Origin: Boesenbergia rotunda
Lineage: Eukaryota > Streptophyta > Magnoliopsida > Zingiberales > Zingiberaceae
Assembly: GCA_024364735.1 (NCBI GenBank)
Contig: JAGFNQ010008723.1
Location: 18,896 to 82,895, forward strand
DNA: 64,000 nt
Direction: 5' to 3'
Both the position numbers and the translations under genes were made by a program. Below, in pieces: positions 32,956 to 43,419 of the stretch. Position 1 is the first letter of the stretch; each line of letters opens with the position of its first letter. The notes beneath the pieces were generated by a model. That model was given only the letters and a program-made list of their open reading frames with translations, was not told the DNA's origin and did not search any database.

Positions 32956-34415
32956 GCTATGAATGTCTTATGAATGATGAAGCATGCAAAGTATTTTACT
33001 TTATGAATGGGCTTGTACCGGACCCAAGTATGGGTCCAAGGGATGGGCACCTTAAGAACGCCCCGGTTCTGGACTATCGGAGTTGTCCACGGTTCTGGCA
33101 CTACCGGAGCTGTGCAATAGGGATGGGCTCCTTGAGAACGCCTCGGTTCGGGGACTACCGACTATGCTGTCCTTACCCTAGTAGGTCGGGGCTCGCTACC
33201 TCGGACTTACTAGGGATGTGTGCTATGATGTATGTATGTGGGACAAGCCGGGGACCCCAAATGTTATGATGATTATGTTTAAGCATTTTAAAAGTATGAT
33301 TTTAAAAGTTAAGCATCCCGATGTATATGCATTCCACCCATGCATTCATACATGTTATGCATTATGTTATGATAATGATGTGTTATGCTTATGCTCCATG
33401 TTAAAAGATATGTATGAGAATGAATGATCCATGTTATGATTATGGTAAGAAGATGCTCTTATGATATGCTAGAATGTATGCCTATGTTTATGCCATATAG
33501 GTTGGTTTATATCTTATATTTATATTTATGCCATGTCTCATGCCATGCTAGGAAAGTTTATTAAGTTATGCTATGCCGTGTATCATGCCATGCTTAGAAT
33601 GTTTACGATGTCTATGCTTGATATGCTAGAAAGTATGCCTATGGTTGATTTACATCTTATGCTTATGTTCATGCCATGTATGATGTCATGCTTAGAATGT
33701 TTAATTATGTTTATGCCTATGTTTATACTTTATGCCATGATAAGAATGTTTAATTAGATTTATGCCTATGTTTATGCTTTATGCTATGATAGAAATGTTT
33801 ATGATGCTTATGTTCCATATGATTATGAATGAATGACGAATGATTTTAGTGAGTAGGAAAGAGTCTTACTAAGCCTGTGTGCTTATAGTCTTTTTCCTTA
33901 TACCGCAGATCATGCAAGGGGACCATGAGGAAGCAACAGGAGGGCAAGATTATATGTGTGTGATAGTGACTTGGCCCATGAAATCAAACGTTTGCCGTTA
34001 TGCTAAGAACTTTACTTTTGTTAAGTATATGCTCGATTAGTGACTTATGGAAACTTATGATATGATGTTATGCATGATATGAAATGAACCTCATGATATG
34101 ATGTTAAGCTTGTTATGACATGATGTTTAAGTATGAAGTTTATATGTCTAGTGTCCATGTCACTATGTTAGAAATGGTAGTAGGGGCATGTAAAGTTTAA
34201 GTTATTCCGCTGCAGTATGATGTTACATGCCTTAAGTATGTTAGCGTAACGCCGCTTTAGGAAAAAAAAAAAGCGGGCGTTACAGCTATTACACTAACTA
34301 TATGAGTGCACTTAGAGCTGAGAGGGAGACCAGAGACGCACAGTATCAGGAGATGATGGCGATGTTTCAGTCCTGGCAGCCAGGCTCTTCTGATCATCCT
34401 GGTCCCTCATCATAG

Positions 34416-35688
34416 ATTGTATCAGTGACTATTTTGATTGCCCCTACTCAGTAGGGTTGACTTCTGTTTGACTTGTGTGACTATGCGGGTTCTCTCCTTT
34501 GACCAGCTAACTTATTTGACTTGTATGAATTGTTTGACTACTCTGTCTTTCTTGATTATTTGATAGGCAGTTAGGACTATGCTTAGTAGAATAGGTTAAA
34601 TCTACTTTTTGGTTTTCTTACTACTTTATTCATTTCAAAATTAGTTTTATGTAGCTTTTAAAATGCTTTCAAAATCAGCTTTTACTTAGTTTTGAAAAGT
34701 TTTAAAAAATAAAATTTTTGACTTAGTTTTATTCAAAAACCACCCCCTTCAAAACTAGGGCTTTTTCGCAAATGGAATTAGCCTAAGCCCTAACCCTAGA
34801 ACTGCATGCACCTATAGATTTAGAAGCCAGCATCTCACAAGCACCTTAGGGTACTTTTGATTGATAACCTAGAATGGGTTGAGATGCTTAGGTCTTTGCC
34901 TTAATTCAAGATGCTTTAAGTCAGTGCATCTGCAGTAATTGGGGCACTAAATACAATTTACACAGTAATCAAGTTAAGTGTCAAGTTTAGAAAATCTAAC
35001 GTGAACAGAACACTTAACTTGACTAACCCTAGCGAAAACTACTGTTTATAACAATTAGTAAGTAGCTGATCGGGTTAGACAGGACCCTAAAAGAGAAATT
35101 GAAACTGATTTGATTGAGTTCATATCTTGAATTGGTTCAATACAAGCAAATTATGCAGTTTTCTTTACTATTATGCATTCTGTTTATTTGCTATATTTCT
35201 TTAGTTTTGATATATGGCAAAGGGGGAGAGATAGGAAAGGAGAGAGTTCAAAATTTTTCTAACTTCTAAGCTTTCAAAATTTTCTAACTTCTAAGCTTTC
35301 AAAATTTTTCTAACTTTTAAGCTTTCAAAATTTTTCTAAGTACTGTTAAACTTAAGCTTTCAAAATTTTAAAGTACATAATTTTGAAAAGTTTTTCTAAA
35401 GTACTGTTAAACTTAAGCTTTCAAAATTTTAAAGTACTTAAGCTTTGAAAAGTTTTTCTAAGTACTTAAGCCTTCAAAATTTTTAAAAGTACTTAAACTT
35501 TCAAAAGTTCTCTAAGTATTTAAACTTCAGCTTAAATTTTTTTTAATCCAGTTTTTTAAACTTATTTTCAAAAACCCCACAAATTTTTGAAAAATCAAAG
35601 GGGAGATTCCTTCCAGGGGGAGGGAACTAAATTAGTGTATAATCTGAACTTTTTGAATCGGGTTGTCATAAATCAAAAAGGGGGAGAT
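34416..35688 (+). other. 3' non-coding region of C and polypurine tract
   Basis: No coding after the extra ORF. 35240-35530 is a degenerate repeat of TAAGCTTTCAAAATTTTTCT. GGGGGAG tracts at about 35223 and 35617, and the priming tract AAAAAGGGGGAGAT ends at 35688. The hairpin modules of X, A and B are not recognisable here. Confidence 0.65.
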
Positions 35689-37020
35689 TGTTGGTGCAGA
35701 CAGCACCCAAGTCAAACCAGGGTTCAAAAGTTAAGTCTTATTTGCTTTCTAACATGCTAGGTAAGTGTGCAGATTCAAGACCTAGCAAAGGACTGCTAGG
35801 CACCTGGCGAAGGACTGCCAGGATACAAAGCCCTGGCGAAGGACTGCTAGGCACCTGGCGATGGAATGCCAGGAGACAAAGACCTAGCGAAGGGCTGCTA
35901 GGCACCAGGCAAAGGACAGCTTGGATCCGAAGACCTAGCGAAGGAATGCTAGGCACCAGGCGAAGGACAGCTTGGTACTGAAGACCTGGTGAAGGACTGC
36001 TGGGAAAAAGTCCAATCGGAGAAGCCAGTTGGCGACAGGTAAACTCTCCCGAGAGGAGTAGGTGAGGACGTGTTCCCCGTTGAGGGAACAGTAGGCGTCG
36101 GTTCGACCTAGGGTTCCATTTTGGAAACCCAAAGTCAGAACCAAGACAGCTAAGGCTGTATAAAACTAACAACTTACTGCTTTATGTTGTTTCTTGGACT
36201 AACCCTGGATGCAGGACCGAAGGAACGAGTGTCTGCAGCTCAGAGAGCCTCAAAGGAGTGAGGCAGCAGCTGAGTAGGGCGCCCTGAGTGTCCCGGGTGC
36301 CCCCAAGGTGTACACAAAACAGATGAAGCTAAAGGAGCTTCGGCTGAATACTGGCCGGGGCGCCCCCAGCAGCCAGGGCGCCCCCAGCAGCCAGGGCGCC
36401 CCACGCTTGAACTCACCGAGGAGGATAAGCCTCATCCAGCCGAAACTCACGCTGAAAAGGTCAGCCAGGGCGCCCTCTGCTTCCCGGGTGCCCCTGTCAA
36501 GGATTTATCCCAATTTTGAAGGGATAACTCGCTGACCACGAAGTGAGCGGATCACAGGCCACGTGGAGGGCGCCCCCGTGCTCGGGCGCCCTCAGAACCC
36601 TATAAAAGGCCCTCGACCCCTCAAGCTTCGACACAACTTCTTCCAACACTGTGACGTTCTTCTGCTCCTGCGCTTCGCTCCAGAAACCTCCCAACTCGAC
36701 ACGAAAGTGCCGACGACATCCCTCTGCTCCGAGAAACATCCCATATCGGACGTCGGTAACGAAGAACCAATTTTTCTTTTCTGTTATACTACTACTGTAC
36801 TACAACTGTAATCTTTTGTAAGAATCTTTACGCGATTATAGAATTACCCTCAGTAAACGGTCAACGACCGTTGGAGTAGGAGTCGACCCAGGCTCCGAAC
36901 CAAGTAAAAATACCTGTGTTTGTGATTGTTTATTTATTCCGCTGCGTACTTGCTCTAATTTTATTCCGAAAAGTTTTTTAACGATATTCACCCCCCTCTA
37001 TCATTTCTCTCGATCCAACA
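35689..37020 (+). repeat. 3' LTR of element C
   Basis: TGTTGGTGCAGAC to GATCCAACA, 1332 bp, close to the 5' LTR. TATAAAA at 36601-36607. A short duplication (GCAGCCAGGGCGCCCC twice, 36368-36402) is absent from the 5' LTR, and a stretch CTGTGTTTTGATAAATGG present there is missing here. Confidence 0.92.
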
Positions 37021-37025
37021 ATAGT

Positions 37026-37958
37026 TGTTGAGGCAATCGACCCTTAAATGATTGGAAGATCATGGTTTTGATGTGTGTGGGCGAATATGTTTAAGGTTAG
37101 AGTGTTATGTTATATTTGATATGTGTGATTGAGTTTGCAGGACTTGGAGAATCACACATGGTGGACACATCCGAGGGACGAGAGCCAAGGGAGGAGAGCT
37201 CCAAGGGCATGCCGGGAAGTGAACTTCAAGGGCACACGTGAAGGGTGGCATGGAGGCAAGCCAAGGGAAGGCTTGTGTGTGCATCCGAGGGACGATAGCT
37301 AGAGGAAGAGGACTTCAAGAGGCAAGCCGAGGGAGCAGACCTGAAGGCACACGTGAAGGAGAAGGTTCGGAGTGGCTGAAACCAAGCTGAAAGGCAGGGC
37401 AGTCGACTGGCCCTGGGGGAGTCGACTGCCAAAACTCACAGAAATATTTCAGCCTCGGACCAGTCGACTGCCCATGGGGTAGTCGACTGGTATACCCTGA
37501 AAATTAGCCATTAGCTAGCAATTAATGTTAGGCCAGTCGACTGCCCTTGGGGCAGTCGACTGGTACGAGGCTGGGCAGACTGCGAGTTTGCCCTGTTCTC
37601 CTATAAAAGGAGCACCTTTTTGCACGAGTAAGGTACGGTTCTGTACAACGTCGAAGTGCTGCTCGTCTGAAGAGTGCTCTCCACTTCCTCTCTTGTATTC
37701 TACTGTATTCTGAAAAGAGGAAGATCGCCTGTGTAAAGGTTTCTCCACCTGAAGGAGAATTTTTTATAGTGGAACTGGTGTACAGCGTGGATCCTTGGAT
37801 TAGTCACCCATCTAGGTGGATACCAAGTAAACGGTTGGTTGTTAGCATTGTTAATCTTTTCATTTGCATATTATTTCCGTTGCGCTAACAACTTCGTAGA
37901 GATCAACCGAAAAAGTGCTATTCACCCCCCCCTCTAGCACGCCTAAAACGATCCATCA
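37026..37958 (+). repeat. 5' LTR of element D
   Basis: TGTTGAGGCAATCG to CGATCCATCA. Holds a hairpin CAAGCC/GGCTTG with purine loop (37257-37275), paired CAGTCGACTG palindromes (37398-37563), TATAAAA (37602-37608) between CTCC and GGAG arms, and GTGCTA/TAGCAC around the C-run (37916-37941). Confidence 0.92.
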
Positions 37959-37960
37959 GT

Positions 37961-37972
37961 TGGTATCAGAGC
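37961..37972 (+). other. Primer-binding site of D
   Basis: TGGTATCAGAGC two bases after the LTR, complementary to the 3' end of initiator tRNA-Met. Confidence 0.85.
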
Positions 37973-38015
37973 CGGTGCGTTTTGGAAGAACTAACCGTCA
38001 ACCGGAGCAAATATA

Positions 38016-39675
38016 ATGGCGTTTCAAGAGGGATACTCCACCGCACGACCACCCTTCTTCGACGGGAACGACTTCGCTTACTGGAAAGGTAGGATGCAAT
38101 ACTACCTTATGAACGATATTGAGAACTGGATTAGTGTTGCAGATGGCTTCGAGACACCCGTTGATGAAAGAGGAGAACCGACACCGATGAGATCCTGGTC
38201 GAAGGAGATAATGAAGAGGGTGCAATCCAATGCTAAGGCCACCACCACACTGCAGTGCGGGCTCTCAAAGGAGCAACTGAACAAGGTGGGGTCGTTCAGG
38301 ACAGCCAAGGAACTGTGGGACAAATTGGTGGAACTGAACGAGAGGTCAAACGAGTCCAGAAGAGCCAAGAAGGACTTGCTCGTGGCCCAACTCCAATCCT
38401 TATCCATGAAGAGCAACGAGACTGTCAGTCAGCTACATGGAAGAGTAAAGGAAGTAATCAATGAGCTCCATGTGATTGGAGAAAAGATCGAGAACCGGGA
38501 CATCGTCAGGTATGTTCTACAAGCTTTCCCACGAACCACCTTGTGGGCATCCATGGTTGATGCTTACAAGGTATCAAGGGATTTATCTTTAGTTAAATTA
38601 GACGATTTATTTTGTGAATTTGAACTGCACGAGCAAGCTAACATTTCTGGCCAAAGAGAAAGGTATTGCTTTTATTGCAGAAAAGGAAAAGAAGAAGAGA
38701 AAGGAGAAAAAGAAGGTGGTCTACTCATCTTCATCCGACTCAGAGGAGTCAAGCGCCTCTATGGATAGCGACCAAGAGGCGTTCATAGTAAGAAAATTTC
38801 GTAGAGCATTCAAAAGTTTTTCTAACAAGTCATATGCTAGGAAAGGGTCCAAGGGCAAGGGTAAGGCCAAGGGCATCATATGCTACAACTGCCACCAAGA
38901 GGGGCACATGAAAAATGAGTGCCCTCAACTGAAGAGAAGAGATGACAAGAAGGAGGAGAAGAAGAAAGGTGACAAGAAGAAGTCAAAGGAAAAGGAGAAG
39001 GGTGCCACCAACCTAAAGGCAACCTGGGATGATCCATCATCCTCAGAGGAAGAAGAAGAGCAAGTCTCCCATTTTGCTCTTATGGCGCAAGACCACTCAG
39101 ATTCATCAGATGATGAAAGAAGCTCAAGTAGTGAAGATGAGAGCTCCTCCTCATCATCATCCGAGTCAGAAGCTTCGGTAAGTGAGGTATACCACTTGCC
39201 CCCCTCTACCTTAGTTAAGATCATTTCTAGCACTAACATGAATCTAGCTAAAGCTAGAAGTAGGATTAAGGACCTAAAAAGTGAAATTGCCATGCTTAGA
39301 GTAGAATATACCAAACTTGAAGAATTGCATGCTAGTTCTACCTCTTCACATGCTTCACATCTTGAAACTGAAAATAGGGAACTAAGAAAAAAGGTAGATG
39401 ACCTCACAAAGGCCCTTAGAAAATTTCAAGTAGGATCTAGTAACCTAGACATGATAATCAACAGTCAAAGGGTCGTTTATAACAAGACCGGTTTAGGATA
39501 TAGGTCAAAGACAAAGGAAGTGGCCTTTGTATCACTCACGGATAGGATTGGTGCATCTAGGAGACTAGGGACTAAGGGAAACACAAAGAAGGCATGGGTA
39601 CCTAAGAGGTTTTTACATGATGCTTATGGATCAAAGATTTGGGTACCAAAAGAGTATGTTTTCCATGTTGTATAG
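38016..39675 (+). pseudogene. gag of element D (one frameshift)
   Basis: ATG 38016 gives MAFQEGYSTARPPFFDGNDF with FAYWKGRM, a UBN2-type core (LQCGLSKEQLN, FPRTTLWASMVDAYK) and LDDLFCEFELHE. Around 38640-38665 the frame shifts by one, and gag continues in the frame of 38614 with a basic KEKKKRKEKKK stretch, the zinc knuckle CYNCHQEGHMKNEC (near 38880), Ser-rich acidic tracts and a coiled coil, ending TAG at 39673-39675. In frame 1 the product would stop at 38768. I read the shift as a mutation because E crosses the same place without one. Confidence 0.85.
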
Positions 39676-40595
39676 GTAAAGGTGAAGGAGGCCTCAACTA
39701 TGTGAATAGTAGATAGTGGATGCTCAAGACACATGACCGGGGATGTGAGCAAGTTCACCACTATTAGCTACTTAAGAGAAGGAACGGTCTCCTTTGGGAA
39801 TAGTGGAAAATTGAGAATCATTGGTAGGGGCACTATTGAGGTATCTCCCACGGTTTCTATACATAAGGTACTTCTAATCAAAGATATGAAGTTCAATTTA
39901 TTAAGTGTGAGTCAATTATGTGATGCCGGTTTTAGAGTTGAATTTCATGCTAGAAAATGTAGAATAAGACATAATGAATCAAATGATGTCACCTTAGAAG
40001 GGTTTAGAGAGGCAAATTTATACTATCTTGATCTTGCCTATGCTACTAACAATGTTGCTAAGTATTTTATAAAACATAAGGATGATACCCTAGAAGTTTT
40101 TGTAGGATTTAGCAAAAGGGTAGAGAATGAAAAACATATAAAAATAAACCGAATTAGGAGTAACTACGGTGGGGAGTTCTAAAATGCAAGTTTACACAAT
40201 TTTGTGTTGAAAATGGATACAAGCATGAGTTTTCATGCCCAAGGACTCCTCAACAAAATGGGGTAGTTGAGAGGAGAAATCGATCCCTACAAGAAGCTGC
40301 TAGGACTATGCTTAATGCATATTCTCTCCCTAGCTACCTTTGGGCCGAAGCGGTTAACACCGCTTGTTATATTCAAAACCGGGTGTTGGTACATAGGTTT
40401 CTATGAAAAACACCATTTGAGTTATGGAATGGAAGAGTACCACAAGTCCACTACTTCAGGGTCTTTGGATGTAAAGTCTACATCTTAAACACCAAAGATG
40501 ACCTAAGGAAATTTGAGTCAAAAGCCGATGAAGGAATTCTAGTAGGGTATTCATTAACTAGTAGGGGTTATAGAGTCTACAACAAGAGGACAAAA
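39676..40595 (+). pseudogene. Protease and truncated integrase region of D
   Basis: In the same frame as the end of gag, past TAG 39673 and a TGA near 39700, come the aspartic protease motif IVDSGCSRHMTG and a GAG-pre-integrase-like segment (LLSVSQLCDAGFRV). About 40060 the text jumps from AYATNN to YFIKHKDD, so the HHCC zinc-binding part and the first catalytic Asp of integrase are deleted. RSNYGGEF has Asn where the second catalytic Asp is expected, followed by TAA (40180-40182). A one-base shift then moves to the frame of 40596, where VVERRNRSLQEAA supplies the Glu region, with another stop near 40402. Not functional as integrase. Confidence 0.85.
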
Positions 40596-42449
40596 GTGAT
40601 TGAGGAGTCATCAAATGTTAAGTTTGATGAAACAACAAGTACCTACCCTAGAAAAGCCTCAATTGATAAGGATATGGAAGAGGTCCAACCCCTTGCCCAA
40701 AGAATCCAAGACCTACATTTGGAGGGCAATGATCAAGGGGGAGTAAGAAGTATCCTAGAGGATGAGGAAGAAGGAGTAAATGAACCCACAACCTCTAGGC
40801 CCTTGAGACATCACCATGATCACCCTATTGACCAAATAGTGGGTGATGTCACTCAAGGAGTAAGGATTAGGTCTTATTTTAGGGATCAAACTAGTCAAAT
40901 AGCTCTAATCTCTCAATTAGAACCCAAGTCTATTGATGAAGCATTGGGAGATGTGGATTGGGTCTTAGCCATGCAAGAAGAGCTAAATCAATTTGAGAGG
41001 AGTGAAGTTTGGGAGTTAGTCCCTAGGCCCAAGGACTGCACCATTGTAACCACAAGATGGGTCTTTAGGAACAAACTAGATCACCAAGGTAAAATCACTA
41101 GGAATAAGACTAGATTGGTAGCTAGGGGGTTTAACCAAGTTGAGGGATTAGACTATGATGAGACTTATGCCCCCGTAGCTAGGTTAGAATCTATTAGAAT
41201 TCTACTAGCCTATGCCGCTCACATGGGTTTCACACTTCATCAAATGGATGTGATGTCGGCCTTCCTTAACGGGATCATTAAGGAAGAGGTCTATGTAGAA
41301 CAACCCCCAGGGTTTGAGGACCCTAACTATCCAAGACACATTTACAAATTAAGAAAAGTCTTATATGGATTGAAACAAGCTCCCCGAACTTGGTATGAAA
41401 GGCTTTCTTCATTTCTAGTGTCTAAGGGGTTTAGGAGAGGAACAATTGACCCTACATTGTTCCTAAAATCTAAGGATAAGGATATATTTGTTGCCCAAGT
41501 CTATGTAGACGATATCATCTTTGGGTCAACGAATAATGACTTCCTACAAGAATTCATCAAGTGTATGGAAGATGAATTTGAAATGAGTCTTGTAGGAGAG
41601 TTAACCTTCTTTTTAGGCCTTCAAGTTAAGCAAACCAATGAAGGAACACATGTCTTTCAAACCAAATATGCTAAGGAGATATTAAAGAAATTTGGTTTAG
41701 AAAATGCTAAGGTAGCATCTACCCCCATAGGAACCAATGTAAAAATGAATAGTGACCTTGAAGGGAAAATGGTTGATTCTAAGCAATATAGGAGCATGAT
41801 TGGTAGCCTCCTATACCTAACCGCTAGTAGACCCGATATACTTTTTGCGGTAGGTATGTGTGCAAGGTACCAATCTTGTGTCAAAGAGTCCCATTTGGTT
41901 GTAGTTAAGAGAATCCTAAGGTATGTCAAAGGTACCCTCAATGTCAGACTTTGGTATCCTAGAACCCCTAGGGTTGATCTAATTGGATACATCGACTCGG
42001 ACTATACGGGTTGTAAGATAGATAGGAAGAGTACAAGTGGAGGGTGTCAATTTCTTGGGTCTTCCTTAGTTAGTTGGAGTAGTAGGAAACAACCATGCGT
42101 TGCCCTATCAACAACGGAGGCGGAATATGTGGCAATGGGTGGGTGTGTTTCCCAACTCCTTTGGATCATGCACACTTTAGAGGATTATGAGTTACATTAT
42201 GCCAAGGTCAAAGTCTTGTGTGATAATGTAAGTACAATTAACTTGACCAAAAATCCGGTTCACCACTCTAGGACAAAACACATTGAGGTGAAACATCACT
42301 TCATTAGAGACCATGTGGCAAGGGGAGACATAGAATTACACTATGTTGAATCAAAGTCGAACCTAGCCGACATCTTCACCATGCCTCTTCCTGAATCGAA
42401 GTTTACATCCTTAAGAAGAAGCCTAGGAATGTGTTTTGTAGAAGTGTAG
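40596..42449 (+). CDS. Reverse transcriptase / RNase H of copia element D (3' part of pol)
   Basis: An open frame of about 617 codons; the frame is open upstream too, so 40596 is not a real start and the product would be part of a polyprotein. RT palm motifs: TRWVFRNKLD, LVARGFNQ, HQMDVMSAFLNG and catalytic YVDD (residue about 302). RNase H region from about residue 466 (DSDYTGCKIDRKSTSG, STTEAEYVA, KHIEVKHHFIRD). No stop or frameshift within it, which contrasts with the broken gag and integrase. It copies element RNA into DNA in cytoplasmic particles and could in principle act on the non-autonomous relatives, but without an intact upstream frame it cannot be made normally. Confidence 0.93.
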   Translation: MIEESSNVKFDETTSTYPRKASIDKDMEEVQPLAQRIQDLHLEGNDQGGVRSILEDEEEGVNEPTTSRPLRHHHDHPIDQIVGDVTQGVRIRSYFRDQTSQIALISQLEPKSIDEALGDVDWVLAMQEELNQFERSEVWELVPRPKDCTIVTTRWVFRNKLDHQGKITRNKTRLVARGFNQVEGLDYDETYAPVARLESIRILLAYAAHMGFTLHQMDVMSAFLNGIIKEEVYVEQPPGFEDPNYPRHIYKLRKVLYGLKQAPRTWYERLSSFLVSKGFRRGTIDPTLFLKSKDKDIFVAQVYVDDIIFGSTNNDFLQEFIKCMEDEFEMSLVGELTFFLGLQVKQTNEGTHVFQTKYAKEILKKFGLENAKVASTPIGTNVKMNSDLEGKMVDSKQYRSMIGSLLYLTASRPDILFAVGMCARYQSCVKESHLVVVKRILRYVKGTLNVRLWYPRTPRVDLIGYIDSDYTGCKIDRKSTSGGCQFLGSSLVSWSSRKQPCVALSTTEAEYVAMGGCVSQLLWIMHTLEDYELHYAKVKVLCDNVSTINLTKNPVHHSRTKHIEVKHHFIRDHVARGDIELHYVESKSNLADIFTMPLPESKFTSLRRSLGMCFVEV

Positions 42450-43419
42450 GATGAACTTTGAGATAGTAGATTTGAAAAAAGGTGCTTGATCCATTAGGGT
42501 GATACATTTGGTTCACTTGTGCTTATGGCACATTGTTGAACCATTAGAAGTGTCAAAATATGAACACGAGACCAATTATGGGGAAGATAAGTATTTAATC
42601 AATGGACACTTTGCCCAATGATCATAGTTGGACATTCTAAACTCTTGAAAACCATTTCATGCTTTATATGCCTTGCCATGAGTTTGAAAGTTATATGATT
42701 CCAAAACTAAATTGTAAGTTTGATACAAAACTCAGTTGTTTTCAAAGTGTTTGGATTTTTATCAAAAGTCATGCATGTTTGAAATTTTATATGGACTAAT
42801 ATTTTTCTTTGATAGAGTATATCATTTCAAACATGTGTGCAAATTTTTACAATTTTTGAAATTTTCTGGAATTTTTAAAGGGCTTTTGAAATTCGGCAGA
42901 AAAGTTGTAAAATGTGACTGATAGCGTATCAGTCGACTGCCCCATGGGCAGTCGACTGGCACACTTATTTTCAACTTCTGAGGGAATTTTCAGAAATCCA
43001 ATTTTCTCTCATTTGATGTCATAGGGTTTGGTTGCTTGAGGCAATCATGTTGATGGTGTCAAAGGGGGAGAATGGGAGGTTTAAGTTAGAATTTTAACTT
43101 AGAATGGATGGTTTAAGGTTTTATTTCTCACTTGAACCTTGAATGATTAAAAATGGGGAGAAGACATGGATTAAGGGGGAGGTTACCTCTTAGGTTTTGA
43201 TATGGCTTACATTTTTTTAATGATTTTAGTGTTAAGTGAAAACTTAACTGGGATTATGATTAGAATTGAAAATGAGAGAAGACATGGATTAAGGGGGAGG
43301 TTACCTCTTAGGATTACTATGTCTTATGCTTTTTCAATTGCTATCTTTTACTATTGTTATTGTGGTTGTTATTTATCTCTAAACTTAAACATATTGTCAC
43401 ACATCAAAAAGGGGGAGAT
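42450..43419 (+). other. 3' non-coding region of D with palindrome and polypurine tract
   Basis: No coding. 42930-42958 is a 13-bp inverted repeat (CAGTCGACTGCCC, loop CAT) of the same type as in the LTR. GGGGGAG tracts near 43064, 43174 and 43293, within a duplicated stretch (GAGAAGACATGGATTAAGGG at about 43159 and 43276). The priming tract AAAAAGGGGGAGAT ends at 43419. Confidence 0.75.

Larger units (their letters stand above)
30771..34284 (+). mobile_element. Solo LTR of the G1 gypsy family (G1b)
   Basis: TGTAACGACC to GGGCGTTACA, 3514 bp, flanked by GCTAT (30766-30770, 34285-34289). Same family as 12554-15798 but differing in its internal tandem repeats. No primer site or coding. Confidence 0.9.
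29628..34415 (+). pseudogene. Extra ORF of element C (putative plant transposon protein-like), split by a solo LTR
   Basis: One frame can be followed from about 29733 to 30770 and, after the solo LTR and its duplicated GCTAT, from 34290 to a TAG at 34413-34415. In-frame stops occur near 29778, 29835 and at 30243-30245. The open pieces are 29868-30245 and 30282-30770. Features: LCAEFYNNIIRQDG..TPTLLNRFLGL and LLYALIHQLDIDIGLQMFHAI, which recall the plant transposon-associated domain of Pfam type Transposase_32 (recognised by eye only), an acidic patch, and a coiled coil (YERVTRLETQVQSLREEVEA). ATG 29628 (MPPRAAR) is in the same frame but separated by AT-rich sequence with stops; an intron there does not fit in phase. 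Role unknown; not gag or pol. Confidence 0.6.
25343..37020 (+). mobile_element. Element C: gag-only copia element with an extra ORF
   Basis: LTRs 25343-26681 and 35689-37020, primer site, gag with one nonsense codon, conserved block, an internal LTR-like promoter, an additional ORF (split by a solo gypsy LTR) and polypurine tract. ATAGT flanks both ends (25338-25342, 37021-37025). No pol. Fits the TR-GAG class, but the extra ORF is unusual for it. Confidence 0.9.

Noticed and set aside
38640..38670. Programmed frameshift in the D gag
   Set aside because: It lies in the middle of gag, there is no slippery heptamer I can see, and E crosses the place in one frame. Mutation is simpler.
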